DNA of 64,000 nt from JAPOXR01 sp963664715 (GTDB taxonomy: Bacteria; Pseudomonadota; Alphaproteobacteria; Rhodobacterales; Rhodobacteraceae). Made by a program: the position numbers and the translations under genes. Below are positions 40,689 through 49,241 of the stretch, one piece after another. The first letter of the stretch is position 1. Each line of letters opens with the position of its first letter. Where the stretch lies: positions 62,001 to 126,000 of the forward strand of contig CAXXUY010000003.1 in assembly GCA_963664715.2 (NCBI GenBank). The letters are read 5' to 3'. The notes below the pieces were generated by a model. It was not told the DNA's origin. It saw only the letters and a program-made list of their open reading frames with translations, and searched no databases.

Positions 40689-43124
40689 ATGAAATCACGC
40701 ACCAAGGTCGTAGTCATTGGCGGTGGCATCGCCGGATGCTCGACCCTCTATCACCTCACGCAAGAGGGCTGGACCGATGTCGTCCTGGTCGAGCGCAACG
40801 AACTGACCAGCGGCACGACGTGGCATTCCGCCGCCCAGGTCACGAATTTTGGCATGAACCAGACGATGGTGGGCCTCAAGACCCACTCGATCAACCTCTA
40901 CAGGGAACTGGCGGAAGACCCCGACTACCCGATCAACTATCACCACGGCGATGGCGGCATCCGGCTGGCCAACACCGAGACGCAAATGCAGGGCTACCGC
41001 CACTTCGCCTCTATGGCCCGGGGCATGGACGTGAATTTCGAGTTGATCGATGCCGAGGAATGTTCCCGCCGTCATCCCTTGATTTCCACTGACAACCTTT
41101 TGGGAGGGCTCTGGGATCCGCTCGATGGTGATATCGATCCGGCACAGCTGTGCCAGGCTCTGGCCCGGCGCGCGCGCAAGGCTGGTGCCGAAGTGTATCG
41201 CCACACGCCGGTTGTGGGCCTCACACAGCACGCAGATGACACCTGGACTGTCCACACCGAACATGGAGACATCGGCTGTCGTATCGTCGTGAACGCCTGC
41301 GGCTACCGCGTGAACGAGGTGGGTGCGATGATGGGTGTGCATCACCCGGTCGCCACGATGGAACACCAGTATTTCCTGACCGAGGATATCCCCGCGATCG
41401 CGGAGGCGGGCCATCGCATGCCGCTGATCCGCTGCCCGATCAGCGACTTCTATTGCCGTCAGGAAAGAAACGGCCTGCTCGTGGGCTTCTACGAACAGGG
41501 CTGCAAGACATGGGGAATGGACGGAATCGACCCGAATTTTGTCAACGCGCTCTGCCCGGACGATCTGGACCGGGTGACGGATGTGCTGGACGGCGCCATC
41601 GCCCGCATGCCCGCGCTGATGGAGGTCGGCATCCGTGCGATCGTCAACGGTCCGATCACATATTCGATCGACGGCGCCCCCCTGGTCGGCCCGGTCCCGG
41701 GCAAGCGCAACGCGTTCTGCATCATCGGGCTGCGCGCCGGGATTGGCGAAGGCGGCGGCCATGGCTGGCTGCTGGCCCAGCAGATCGTTCATGGCGAGGC
41801 ATTCTATGACACATGGGTTCTGGACCCGCGCCGCTTCACCGGACACGCCAATGTCGAACTGGCCGCACTGAAGGCCATTGAAGACTACCAGAACGAGTTC
41901 CGCTTTCATTTCCCGCATGAACACCGCCCTGCGGGCCGGCCCGCCAAGACCACCCCACTCACGCATGTGCTGGAGGAAGAAGGCGCGGAGTTTGCCGTTG
42001 TGAACGGCTGGGAGCGCGTTGACTACATCAAGCCATCACCCGACTTCCATCCCTCGATATCCTTCAATTTCGACGAGACGTTCGATGTCATCGCTGCCGA
42101 GGTGAACAACGTGCAGGGAAATGTCGGCCTGTGCGAGGTCAGCGGTTTCAACCGGATTGAGATCGACGGTACCGACAGCCACTCATTCCTCGACCGGATG
42201 TTCTGCGGCAACGTCACCAAGCGCGCAGGCCGCGTGGGGCTGGGCTATCTCCTGAACCATCACGGTATGGTCAAGAGCGAAGCGACAGTTGCAAATCTCC
42301 CCGAAAGTGACCGCGGCCCTGCGCGAATCTGGTACGGTTCTGCCGCGGCGAGCGAGTATCACGACATGGACTGGCTGACGCAGCACGTCCGCGAAGGCGA
42401 GGACGTTCAGATTCGCAACCTGACCAACGATCAGACCATCCTGGTTCTGGCCGGCCCGAATGCGCGCAATGTGCTGGCTGCCTGTTCCCGCTGCGACTGG
42501 TCGAAAGAGGCCTTCCCCTGGCTTTCTGTACGTGAGTGCTTCATCGGCTTCGCCCCCGCGACGGTGATGGGCATCAGTTTCTCAGGCGAGTTGGCCTATG
42601 AGATCCACGTTCCGAACGCTTCGCTCCACGCCGCTTATCTGGCGCTGCGAAAGGCAGGCGAGGCCCATGGACTGAAGCTCTTTGGCTCGCGTGCGGTGGA
42701 CACGATGCGAATGGAGAAGGGCTTCATGCATTGGAAAGCCGAGCTCATTACCGAATACGACCCGTTCGAAACGTCGCTCGGCCGCTTTGTCAATCCGGAC
42801 AAGCACGGCTTCGTGGGCAAGGAAGCATTGCTTGATCGCCTGGCCGGGGGTCCACGGCGAAGGCTTGTCAGCCTGAAGATCGATGCGACACACGCCCCGG
42901 CCCATGGCGGTGCCTCGCTGATGCTGGATGATGGGGTGGTCGGTAGCGTCACCTCGGGAGAATGGGGACATCGGGTCGGGCTGAACCTGGCCTATGCCTT
43001 CATCACCCCGGAATTGGCGGACGAAGGCAGCAGGATGTCACTGGATCTGTGCGGAGAACTGGTCGGGGCCGAAGTGATCGCGGCGTCGCCTTATGATCCC
43101 GGATTCACCAGAATGCGCGGTTGA
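40689..43124 (+). CDS. Dimethylglycine/sarcosine dehydrogenase-like flavoprotein (DAO + GcvT)
   Basis: An 811-residue two-domain enzyme. Residues 1 to about 390 are a DAO-type FAD oxidoreductase: VVVIGGGIAGCSTLYHL binds FAD, and TTWHSAAQV holds the His that carries covalent FAD in this family. Residues about 430-811 are an aminomethyltransferase (GcvT) half that binds tetrahydrofolate and takes over the one-carbon unit (SGELAYEIHVP, GFMHWKAELITEYDPFE). Such enzymes demethylate dimethylglycine, sarcosine or related N-methyl amines. GGAGG lies upstream of the ATG. The neighbouring MttB-like gene and CaiD-CoA genes suggest action on the dimethylated product of a betaine. Confidence 0.9.
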   Translation: MKSRTKVVVIGGGIAGCSTLYHLTQEGWTDVVLVERNELTSGTTWHSAAQVTNFGMNQTMVGLKTHSINLYRELAEDPDYPINYHHGDGGIRLANTETQMQGYRHFASMARGMDVNFELIDAEECSRRHPLISTDNLLGGLWDPLDGDIDPAQLCQALARRARKAGAEVYRHTPVVGLTQHADDTWTVHTEHGDIGCRIVVNACGYRVNEVGAMMGVHHPVATMEHQYFLTEDIPAIAEAGHRMPLIRCPISDFYCRQERNGLLVGFYEQGCKTWGMDGIDPNFVNALCPDDLDRVTDVLDGAIARMPALMEVGIRAIVNGPITYSIDGAPLVGPVPGKRNAFCIIGLRAGIGEGGGHGWLLAQQIVHGEAFYDTWVLDPRRFTGHANVELAALKAIEDYQNEFRFHFPHEHRPAGRPAKTTPLTHVLEEEGAEFAVVNGWERVDYIKPSPDFHPSISFNFDETFDVIAAEVNNVQGNVGLCEVSGFNRIEIDGTDSHSFLDRMFCGNVTKRAGRVGLGYLLNHHGMVKSEATVANLPESDRGPARIWYGSAAASEYHDMDWLTQHVREGEDVQIRNLTNDQTILVLAGPNARNVLAACSRCDWSKEAFPWLSVRECFIGFAPATVMGISFSGELAYEIHVPNASLHAAYLALRKAGEAHGLKLFGSRAVDTMRMEKGFMHWKAELITEYDPFETSLGRFVNPDKHGFVGKEALLDRLAGGPRRRLVSLKIDATHAPAHGGASLMLDDGVVGSVTSGEWGHRVGLNLAYAFITPELADEGSRMSLDLCGELVGAEVIAASPYDPGFTRMRG

Positions 43125-43723
43125 TCGGCGACGGGAGTGCGATTCATCGCAATTCTGGCCGAAGCTGGCTTTTCACGAACCGGGTCTTCATTGGTGCCGG
43201 ACATCATCTGCATCGGCAACCGGTCGGGAATCGAGATCCGGTTTCGAGCCGTTTCTGCACTTCGCAAGGCGACGGTCCTGTCGAAGTAATGGCAGGCGTT
43301 TCCGCATACGCAACACCCGGGTCCTTTGAAGAATCCTGCCAGTCCCGATGCGTCGTCGCGCCGTGCGAGCGTGGTAAACCCGGCGCGTTTGCAGGCCAGT
43401 GCGCCCGGCCTTGCCATATCGAACGCAAGGGAGCGAGCCTTGTCACTCGTTCGAATGCTGCAGGCGAGTGGATGAATCTCACTCCCCTGCCCCCCGAATT
43501 CATCGCGAAACGGGAAACGATCTGCCCTGTAGCGGTACCGGTGTCGAGGAATGCGGCCAGCTTCGCGATCTTCCGCATCAAACCCGATCGTGACCGCCGC
43601 TGGATGGTTGCCACGGCGGTTGCGGATAGCGGCCACTGTTCTTCCATTCAGCCATGCAATGCCTGGTTGCCCCGCCAATGAAGCGGTCAGGATTCAGGCC
43701 TATTGCTGCCGGCCGGCAGAAGG
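43125..43723. other. Intergenic stretch without a recognisable gene
   Basis: About 600 bp between the convergent demethylase and caiD genes. Two long minus-strand frames (43678-43091, 43647-43204) exist, but neither has a recognisable motif, ribosome-binding site or consistent family text. A decayed gene is possible. Confidence 0.45.
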
Positions 43724-44506
43724 TCAGCGACCGGTCCAGACCGGATCCCGCTTTTCCGCGAACGCCCTGGCGCCTTCTACCTGGTCGTCACTTGCATAGA
43801 GACGATCGACCGTCGCGAATTGCCGTTTGGTTATGCGGTTCAATGCATCCTGAAACCTCATCGCTTCGGCTTCCCGCACGATCTCCTTGATCGCGGCGTA
43901 GACCAGTGGCGGCCCCGAAGCCAGCAATTCGGCCAGCTCCCAGGCCTTGTCCCGCAATTCCCCGGGCTCGACGACTTCCTTGAGCAACCCCCAGCCCAGC
44001 GCTTCATCAACATCAAACCATCTCCCCGTCAGCAGCAGGTCGATTGCCACGTGGTACGGGATTCGCTTGGGCAGCCTGATCGAAGCCGCATCGGCAACGG
44101 TTCCGGACCTGATTTCCGGAAGCGCGAAGGTCGCATTCCGGCTTGCCAGGATCAGGTCACAGGAGAGCGCCAGCTCCAGACCACCTCCGCAGCATATGCC
44201 GTTGACCGCACAGATGACCGGTTTGTTCAGGTCTCCGAGCTCCTGCAATCCGCCGAACCCGCCAATCCCATAGTCGCCATCAACTTCTTCACCGCTTGCC
44301 GCGGCCTTCAGGTCCCACCCTGCGCAAAAGAACCTCTCCCCTTCCGCGCGCAGAATTGCGACGCGCAGTGCCGGGTCGTCCCTGAAGTCCATGAAAACAT
44401 CGCCCATCTTGCGGCTGGTCGCCAAGTCGATGGCGTTGGCCTTCGGCCGGTCCAGCGTCACTTCCAGGACATGGTCCCTTCGCCCAATCTTGACGGAATT
44501 GTCCAT
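43724..44506 (-). CDS. caiD: Carnitinyl-CoA dehydratase / crotonobetainyl-CoA hydratase-like protein
   Basis: A 260-residue crotonase-fold enzyme with closer resemblance to CaiD than to generic enoyl-CoA hydratases. TLDRPKANAIDLATSRKMG, FRDDPALRVAIL, FFCAGWDLKAAASGE, GGFGGLQELGDLNKPVICAV and the C-terminal FAEKRDPVWTGR follow CaiD almost segment by segment. The oxyanion-hole Gly residues lie in ICCGGGLELALSCD. CaiD converts crotonobetainyl-CoA to L-carnitinyl-CoA or the reverse. It is followed on its 5' side, 3 bp away, by the acyl-CoA synthetase gene, and forms an operon with it and the acyl-CoA dehydrogenase. Confidence 0.86.
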   Translation of the reverse strand: MDNSVKIGRRDHVLEVTLDRPKANAIDLATSRKMGDVFMDFRDDPALRVAILRAEGERFFCAGWDLKAAASGEEVDGDYGIGGFGGLQELGDLNKPVICAVNGICCGGGLELALSCDLILASRNATFALPEIRSGTVADAASIRLPKRIPYHVAIDLLLTGRWFDVDEALGWGLLKEVVEPGELRDKAWELAELLASGPPLVYAAIKEIVREAEAMRFQDALNRITKRQFATVDRLYASDDQVEGARAFAEKRDPVWTGR

Positions 44507-44509
44507 TCT

Positions 44510-46561
44510 TCAAGCTCCTTCCGATGACTTGCGGATCAGCGCGTCCACGGCAACCGCCCCGTTGCGCAACGCAAGCAGAGGATTGATTTCGAGTTCAATG
44601 AGCGTGCCGGCTTCCTGCTGGGCCAACCGGGCAACGCTATGGATTGCGCCCACAACTGACCCGATATCAGCGCCGGGCGTATTTCGGCACCCTTCGAGTA
44701 CGGGCCAGGCCCTGAGTTCCCCAAGCGCATCCAGGATCTCGCTGCGGGTTACCGGTAGCAGCAGATGCCGATGATCCCCGGCATGCTCCGCCCAAATGCC
44801 CCCTGTGCCAAATGTCAGCAGCAACCCGCATTCCGGGTCCCGCAGAACGCCGACAATGAGCTCGGCCACAACGTCGTGAATCTGCCGTTCGACCAGGAAG
44901 TCGGTTGACGCGTCCATCCCTTTCATCGCCGCGAGAAGATGATCGCGGCATGTCAGGCCGAGGGCTATGGCACTCTCTTCGGTCTTGTGAGCGACTCCGA
45001 GGCGTTTCAGAACGATCGGGTAACCAAGTTCATCGGCAATCGCCATCGCTTCGGCTTCCTCCCTCGCGACAGCGCCTTCAGGAACCCGCACCCCGGCTTC
45101 ATTCAGCAGTTTCTTGGCTTCCGCTTCGTCAAGGAGTCGCCCGGCTTCCCCAGCACGCTGAGGACAGGTCACGGGTGGACGGATCTTGCTGCTCCAGCAT
45201 TCACCAATATCTGCCGCCGCCTCGGCCGCAGCGATTGCCTCGTCAATGCCCTGCAATGGCATGATTCCTGCATCAAGCAGTTTCTCGGCCCAGACCTCGG
45301 GAAGTCCTTCCGGCATACTGGCTACCACCGCCACCCTGCTGTCCGTCGAAGCAGCGGCTTTGCAGATTGCTCCCACCGCAGGCTTCCATGCGAGGTCCGA
45401 GCACCGGTCGGTTCGGGGAAAATCCATGACAAGAAAGGCAAGGTCATACGAGCCGAACAGCATCGCCTGAAAAATGTCGGTGAGCGCCTGTTCGTCGCCC
45501 CAATGCCAGGTGTGGTAGTCGAGTGGATTGGAGATGTGAACCAGCGGTCCCAGCGCCTTCTTCAAAGCCGCCACCTGCTCACCGCAGGGATCGTCGAACT
45601 TCACCCTGCGCCCTACCGAGGCATCAGCTACCAGGCCCGCCTCGCCACCGGAACAGGACATCGATCCGAGCCGGCGCCCTCTCAGGGGTCCTCCTAAATG
45701 GAGGAGCTTGAGCGTTTCGAGAAACTCCGGGACATTGCGGACCCGGCCAATGCCCAGCCTCCTAAAAACTGCATCGGCGGCCTGCTCGCTTCCGATTATC
45801 GAAGCCGTGTGGGAGATCATCGCCTGCCTTGACTTGTGGCTTCGTCCCGCCTTGATCGCCACGATCGGCTTGTTCAGCTTGCGGGCCTTCTCGGCCAGCC
45901 GGACATAATCGGCGATCTCGCCGAATCCCTCGATGTAGAGTCCGATGGCGGTAATTCTCGGATCGTCAATCAGCTCCGACGCGATGTTCGCCTGCGACAG
46001 TTGCGCCTGGTTGCCCGCAGTCAAGATACAGCCGATCGGCAGGCCCCTTCTCTGCATCGTGAGGTTTATCGCGATATTTGAGCTCTGCGCCACAATGCCG
46101 ACACCTGTCGAGCACCGCGTACCGCCATGCTGGTCCGGCCAGAGGGCCGTGCCATCGAGATAGTTGACGTAGCCGTAGCAGTTTGGTCCCAGGAACGGCA
46201 TTGCTGAAGCCGCGTCAACCAGCCGGTCCTGGAAATCCACACCCTTGCTGTCTTCCCTGCCGGCTTCTGCGAATCCCGAGGCAAAACAGACTGCACCGCC
46301 CGCGCCGGCCCTGGACAGCTGGTCGATGACCTGAATGGCTGCCCGCCGATTGACGCCGATGAAACTTGCATCGGGCACCCCCGGCAATTCGCTGACCGAG
46401 CGAAAACAGCGCAGGCCACAAATCCTGTCCCGCGAGGGGTGCACGGGCCAGATTTCACCGTCGAACTCCATCCTCTGGCACTGCTCAACGACGTTGCCGG
46501 CCCATTTGCCACCGAAAACAGCGATGCTGCGCGGGCGCAACAGGCGGTCGAGGCGGGACAT
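44510..46561 (-). CDS. ADP-forming acyl-CoA synthetase
   Basis: A 683-residue NDP-forming acyl-CoA synthetase (alpha and beta parts fused). The N-terminal CoA-binding domain (LDRLLRPRSIAVFGGKWAGN) and succinyl-CoA-synthetase-like part with the phospho-His segment MISHTASIIGSEQAADA form residues 1 to about 450. An ATP-grasp half follows (LLNEAGVRVPEGAVAREEAE, then GYPIVLKRLGVAHKTEESAI, LIELEINPLLAL). Such enzymes activate carnitine-type or aliphatic acids to CoA thioesters using ATP to ADP. It sits between caiD and the acyl-CoA dehydrogenase gene, an arrangement expected for gamma-butyrobetaine or crotonobetaine activation. Confidence 0.9.
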   Translation of the reverse strand: MSRLDRLLRPRSIAVFGGKWAGNVVEQCQRMEFDGEIWPVHPSRDRICGLRCFRSVSELPGVPDASFIGVNRRAAIQVIDQLSRAGAGGAVCFASGFAEAGREDSKGVDFQDRLVDAASAMPFLGPNCYGYVNYLDGTALWPDQHGGTRCSTGVGIVAQSSNIAINLTMQRRGLPIGCILTAGNQAQLSQANIASELIDDPRITAIGLYIEGFGEIADYVRLAEKARKLNKPIVAIKAGRSHKSRQAMISHTASIIGSEQAADAVFRRLGIGRVRNVPEFLETLKLLHLGGPLRGRRLGSMSCSGGEAGLVADASVGRRVKFDDPCGEQVAALKKALGPLVHISNPLDYHTWHWGDEQALTDIFQAMLFGSYDLAFLVMDFPRTDRCSDLAWKPAVGAICKAAASTDSRVAVVASMPEGLPEVWAEKLLDAGIMPLQGIDEAIAAAEAAADIGECWSSKIRPPVTCPQRAGEAGRLLDEAEAKKLLNEAGVRVPEGAVAREEAEAMAIADELGYPIVLKRLGVAHKTEESAIALGLTCRDHLLAAMKGMDASTDFLVERQIHDVVAELIVGVLRDPECGLLLTFGTGGIWAEHAGDHRHLLLPVTRSEILDALGELRAWPVLEGCRNTPGADIGSVVGAIHSVARLAQQEAGTLIELEINPLLALRNGAVAVDALIRKSSEGA

Positions 46562-46570
46562 TTGTTTGGA

Positions 46571-47731
46571 TCAACCGCCGAGAGGCCTGAGCAGGCTGCG
46601 GCTGATTATGTGGCGCTGGATTTCAGAAGTGCCATCCCAGATGCGTTCCACCCTGGCGTCGCGCCAGAAACGGGCAAATGGCAGGTCATCCATCAACCCC
46701 ATACCGCCATGAATCTGGATACACTCATCCGTGACCCGGGCCAGCATCTCGCTGGCATAGAGCTTTGCACTGGCGATTTCCCTGTCTGCAGACTTTCCCT
46801 GGTCCAGCTTCCATGCCGCGGCAAGCGTAAGCCAGTCGGCGGCATCAATCTCCGTGACCATGTCGGCCAGTTTGAAGCCGACACCCTGGAACTTGCCAAT
46901 CGGCCTGCCGAACTGCTTTCGTTCCGCAGCGTAAGGCAGCGTCAGTTCGAACGCGCGACGCGCCCTTCCGACGCAGGTCGCCGCAACAGTCAGTCGCGTT
47001 GCGTAGAGCCATTCCTCGGCAAGTTGGAATCCGCGGTGGACCTCGCCAAGGATCTGGTCCGAAGACAACCGGCAATCCTCGAAACGCAGAATACAGTTCT
47101 GGTAACCCTTGTGGGAAACCGAGTTGTATCCCGGGGCAATCTGAAAACCGAGTGTCCCTCGATCAACGAGGAAACAGGTTATCCTCTTCTTGGGACCGCG
47201 CGGTGTCTCCTCCTCTCCCGTGGCGACAAAGACAATGACGAAGTCGGCAATATCAGCGTGGGAAATGAAGTGTTTTGTCCCATTGAGTATCCAGTCTCCG
47301 CGCTCGGGTCGCGCCGTGGTCTTCATCCCCCTGACGTCGGAGCCCGCGTCGGGCTCGGTCATTGCCAGCGCGTCGAACTTTTCACCCCTGGCTGCCGGAA
47401 GGAGGTATTTCTGGATCTGCTCTCCCTTGCACGCCATCAGGATTCCCGACGGTCGGCCGAAGAACACTGCAATCCCTTGAGTGGCACGGCCGAGTTCCCG
47501 TTCCACAAGTGTGAAATCGAGATGTGAAAGCCCGCCACCACCCACTTCCACCGGAAGGTTGCTCGCGTAGAATCCAATGGCCTTGCACTTGCGGGCAATC
47601 TCGTTGCCAAGCTCGCGCGGCACGATCCCCGACCTTTCCACTTCCGCCTCGTGGGGAAACATCTCGTTTTCCACGAACTCGCGAACCGTGGACACGATCA
47701 GTTCCTGCTCGTCCGATAACCCGAACTCCAC
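46571..47731 (-). CDS. Acyl-CoA dehydrogenase
   Basis: A 386-residue FAD enzyme. The start is the GTG at 47731 (VEFGLSDEQELIV), with GGAGG 10 bases upstream. The FAD-binding AMTEPDAGSDVRGMKTTA, the WILNGTKHFISHADIADFVIV hinge, and the C-terminal IQIHGGMGLMDDLPFARFWRDA are typical. The longer frame to 47986 does not look like protein. In this operon it would play a CaiA- or BcoB-like role, forming the double bond in a betainyl-CoA. It ends 9 bases before the acyl-CoA synthetase start. Confidence 0.92.
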   Translation of the reverse strand: MEFGLSDEQELIVSTVREFVENEMFPHEAEVERSGIVPRELGNEIARKCKAIGFYASNLPVEVGGGGLSHLDFTLVERELGRATQGIAVFFGRPSGILMACKGEQIQKYLLPAARGEKFDALAMTEPDAGSDVRGMKTTARPERGDWILNGTKHFISHADIADFVIVFVATGEEETPRGPKKRITCFLVDRGTLGFQIAPGYNSVSHKGYQNCILRFEDCRLSSDQILGEVHRGFQLAEEWLYATRLTVAATCVGRARRAFELTLPYAAERKQFGRPIGKFQGVGFKLADMVTEIDAADWLTLAAAWKLDQGKSADREIASAKLYASEMLARVTDECIQIHGGMGLMDDLPFARFWRDARVERIWDGTSEIQRHIISRSLLRPLGG

Positions 47732-47911
47732 CGCAGCCACGCCTCCTTTGTCCAGGACCTCGCGAAAACAAGGCATTGGACGCGATTGTTTGTCAAGTGC
47801 GGCGGCGAACATTCTCGTCGAGAACCATCTTGAACGGCCGCGCTTGCAGGTTCTACCTCCTAGCCTGCAAGATAGGGTGCTACAGGAATCGGCAAACAGG
47901 AGATTTGAACC

Positions 47912-49066
47912 ATGGAAGGATACAGGCGCCCGATCAGGTGCGGAATGGTAGGAGGAGGGCGCGGTGGCTTCATCGGGCACGTCCATAGGGCCGCCGCGAT
48001 TCTCGATGGAAACTTCGAGTTGGTGGCAGGTGCACTATCGTCGGACCCGGAAAGGGCGCGGGCCTCGGCCGCCGATCTCGGCATGGCGCCGGACAGGGGC
48101 TATACCGACTACGAGCAGATGGCGAAGCAGGAATCCCGGCGAGAAGACGGCATCGAAGCGGTCATCATCGTCACGCCGAACAATGTTCACGCGGGTCCCG
48201 TGAAGGCATTCATAGACGCAGGCATACATGTCATCTGCGACAAGCCGCTTTGCACGACGGTAGAGGAAGCCGAAGAACTCCATCGCCTGGTCCTGGAATC
48301 CGGCCGTGTGTTCGTGCTGACCCACACCTATACTGGCTACCCGATGGTCAGGCAGGCGCGCCAGATGATTGCCAATGGTGACATCGGCAAACTCCGACTG
48401 GTCGTTGTCGAGTATCCCCAGGGATGGCTTGCCACCAGGCTGGAGGATACCGGCGAAAAGAAGTCTTCGTGGAGAACCGACCCGGTCCAGTCAGGACCCG
48501 GGGGGTGTGTGGCGGACATCGGCACGCACGCATACCACATGGCGAGATTCGTATCCCAACTGAAGGTCGAGGAGATCTCGGCACAGTTGACGGCCTTTGT
48601 GCCCGGAAGGCGGGTTGACGACGATGTCCAGGCCAGCCTCCGTTTTGAACAGGGCGCCCTGGGATTGCTTTGGGCATCCCAGGTGGCCGTGGGAATTGAA
48701 AACGGCCTGCGGTTCAGGGTCTACGGAGAAACAGGTGGCCTCGAATGGATCCAGCTAGAACCAGACCGCCTGCTGTACACCACTCTCGACAAACCGATGC
48801 AGGTTCTGACCCGCGCCGGTGTCGGCGGCACGAGTGCTTCCCTGCGTGTATCCAGAGTTGCAGCAGGTCATCCGGAGGGATCCCTGAGTTCGTTTGCCAC
48901 AATCTACTCCGAGGCTGCACGGGCGATCAGGGCATGGCAGGACGGCAAGCGACCTGATCCGGACGTGACATATCCCGACATTTGTGACGGGCTGGAGGGC
49001 ATGCGTTTCATCCAGGCATGTTTTGACAGTTCAAACAATTCGCGTGCATGGACGAAATTGACGTGA
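47912..49066 (+). CDS. Gfo/Idh/MocA-family oxidoreductase
   Basis: A 384-residue NAD(P)-dependent oxidoreductase. RCGMVGGGRGGFIGHVHRAAA is the Rossmann loop, ICDKPLCTTVEEAEELHRLV the EKP-type motif with the catalytic Lys, and GGCVADIGTHAYHMARFVS the active-site His segment. Members act on inositols, sugars and pseudosugars; the substrate here is unknown. GGAG lies 10 bases before the ATG. It diverges from the acyl-CoA dehydrogenase and precedes the second MttB-like gene in the same direction, 175 bp away. Confidence 0.9.
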   Translation: MEGYRRPIRCGMVGGGRGGFIGHVHRAAAILDGNFELVAGALSSDPERARASAADLGMAPDRGYTDYEQMAKQESRREDGIEAVIIVTPNNVHAGPVKAFIDAGIHVICDKPLCTTVEEAEELHRLVLESGRVFVLTHTYTGYPMVRQARQMIANGDIGKLRLVVVEYPQGWLATRLEDTGEKKSSWRTDPVQSGPGGCVADIGTHAYHMARFVSQLKVEEISAQLTAFVPGRRVDDDVQASLRFEQGALGLLWASQVAVGIENGLRFRVYGETGGLEWIQLEPDRLLYTTLDKPMQVLTRAGVGGTSASLRVSRVAAGHPEGSLSSFATIYSEAARAIRAWQDGKRPDPDVTYPDICDGLEGMRFIQACFDSSNNSRAWTKLT

Positions 49067-49241
49067 AGCTGGCCGGGTCCTGAAAGCCGGCATGCATCCG
49101 TGTCATTTCCCGGTGTGCAACTGTTGCCTGACGGACATGGAATCGGATCTGCCGGACCGGTTCAACTTTTTCTGTGGACAAGCCTGAGGAAAATGGTGTC
49201 AAGTTACTGAGAAACATATCTGACGCTGTGAGGAAGAGATC

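Noticed and set aside
43091..43678. 195-codon minus-strand frame after the demethylase gene
   Set aside because: No recognisable motif or ribosome-binding site, and it overlaps the end of the demethylase; kept only as an unexplained gap.
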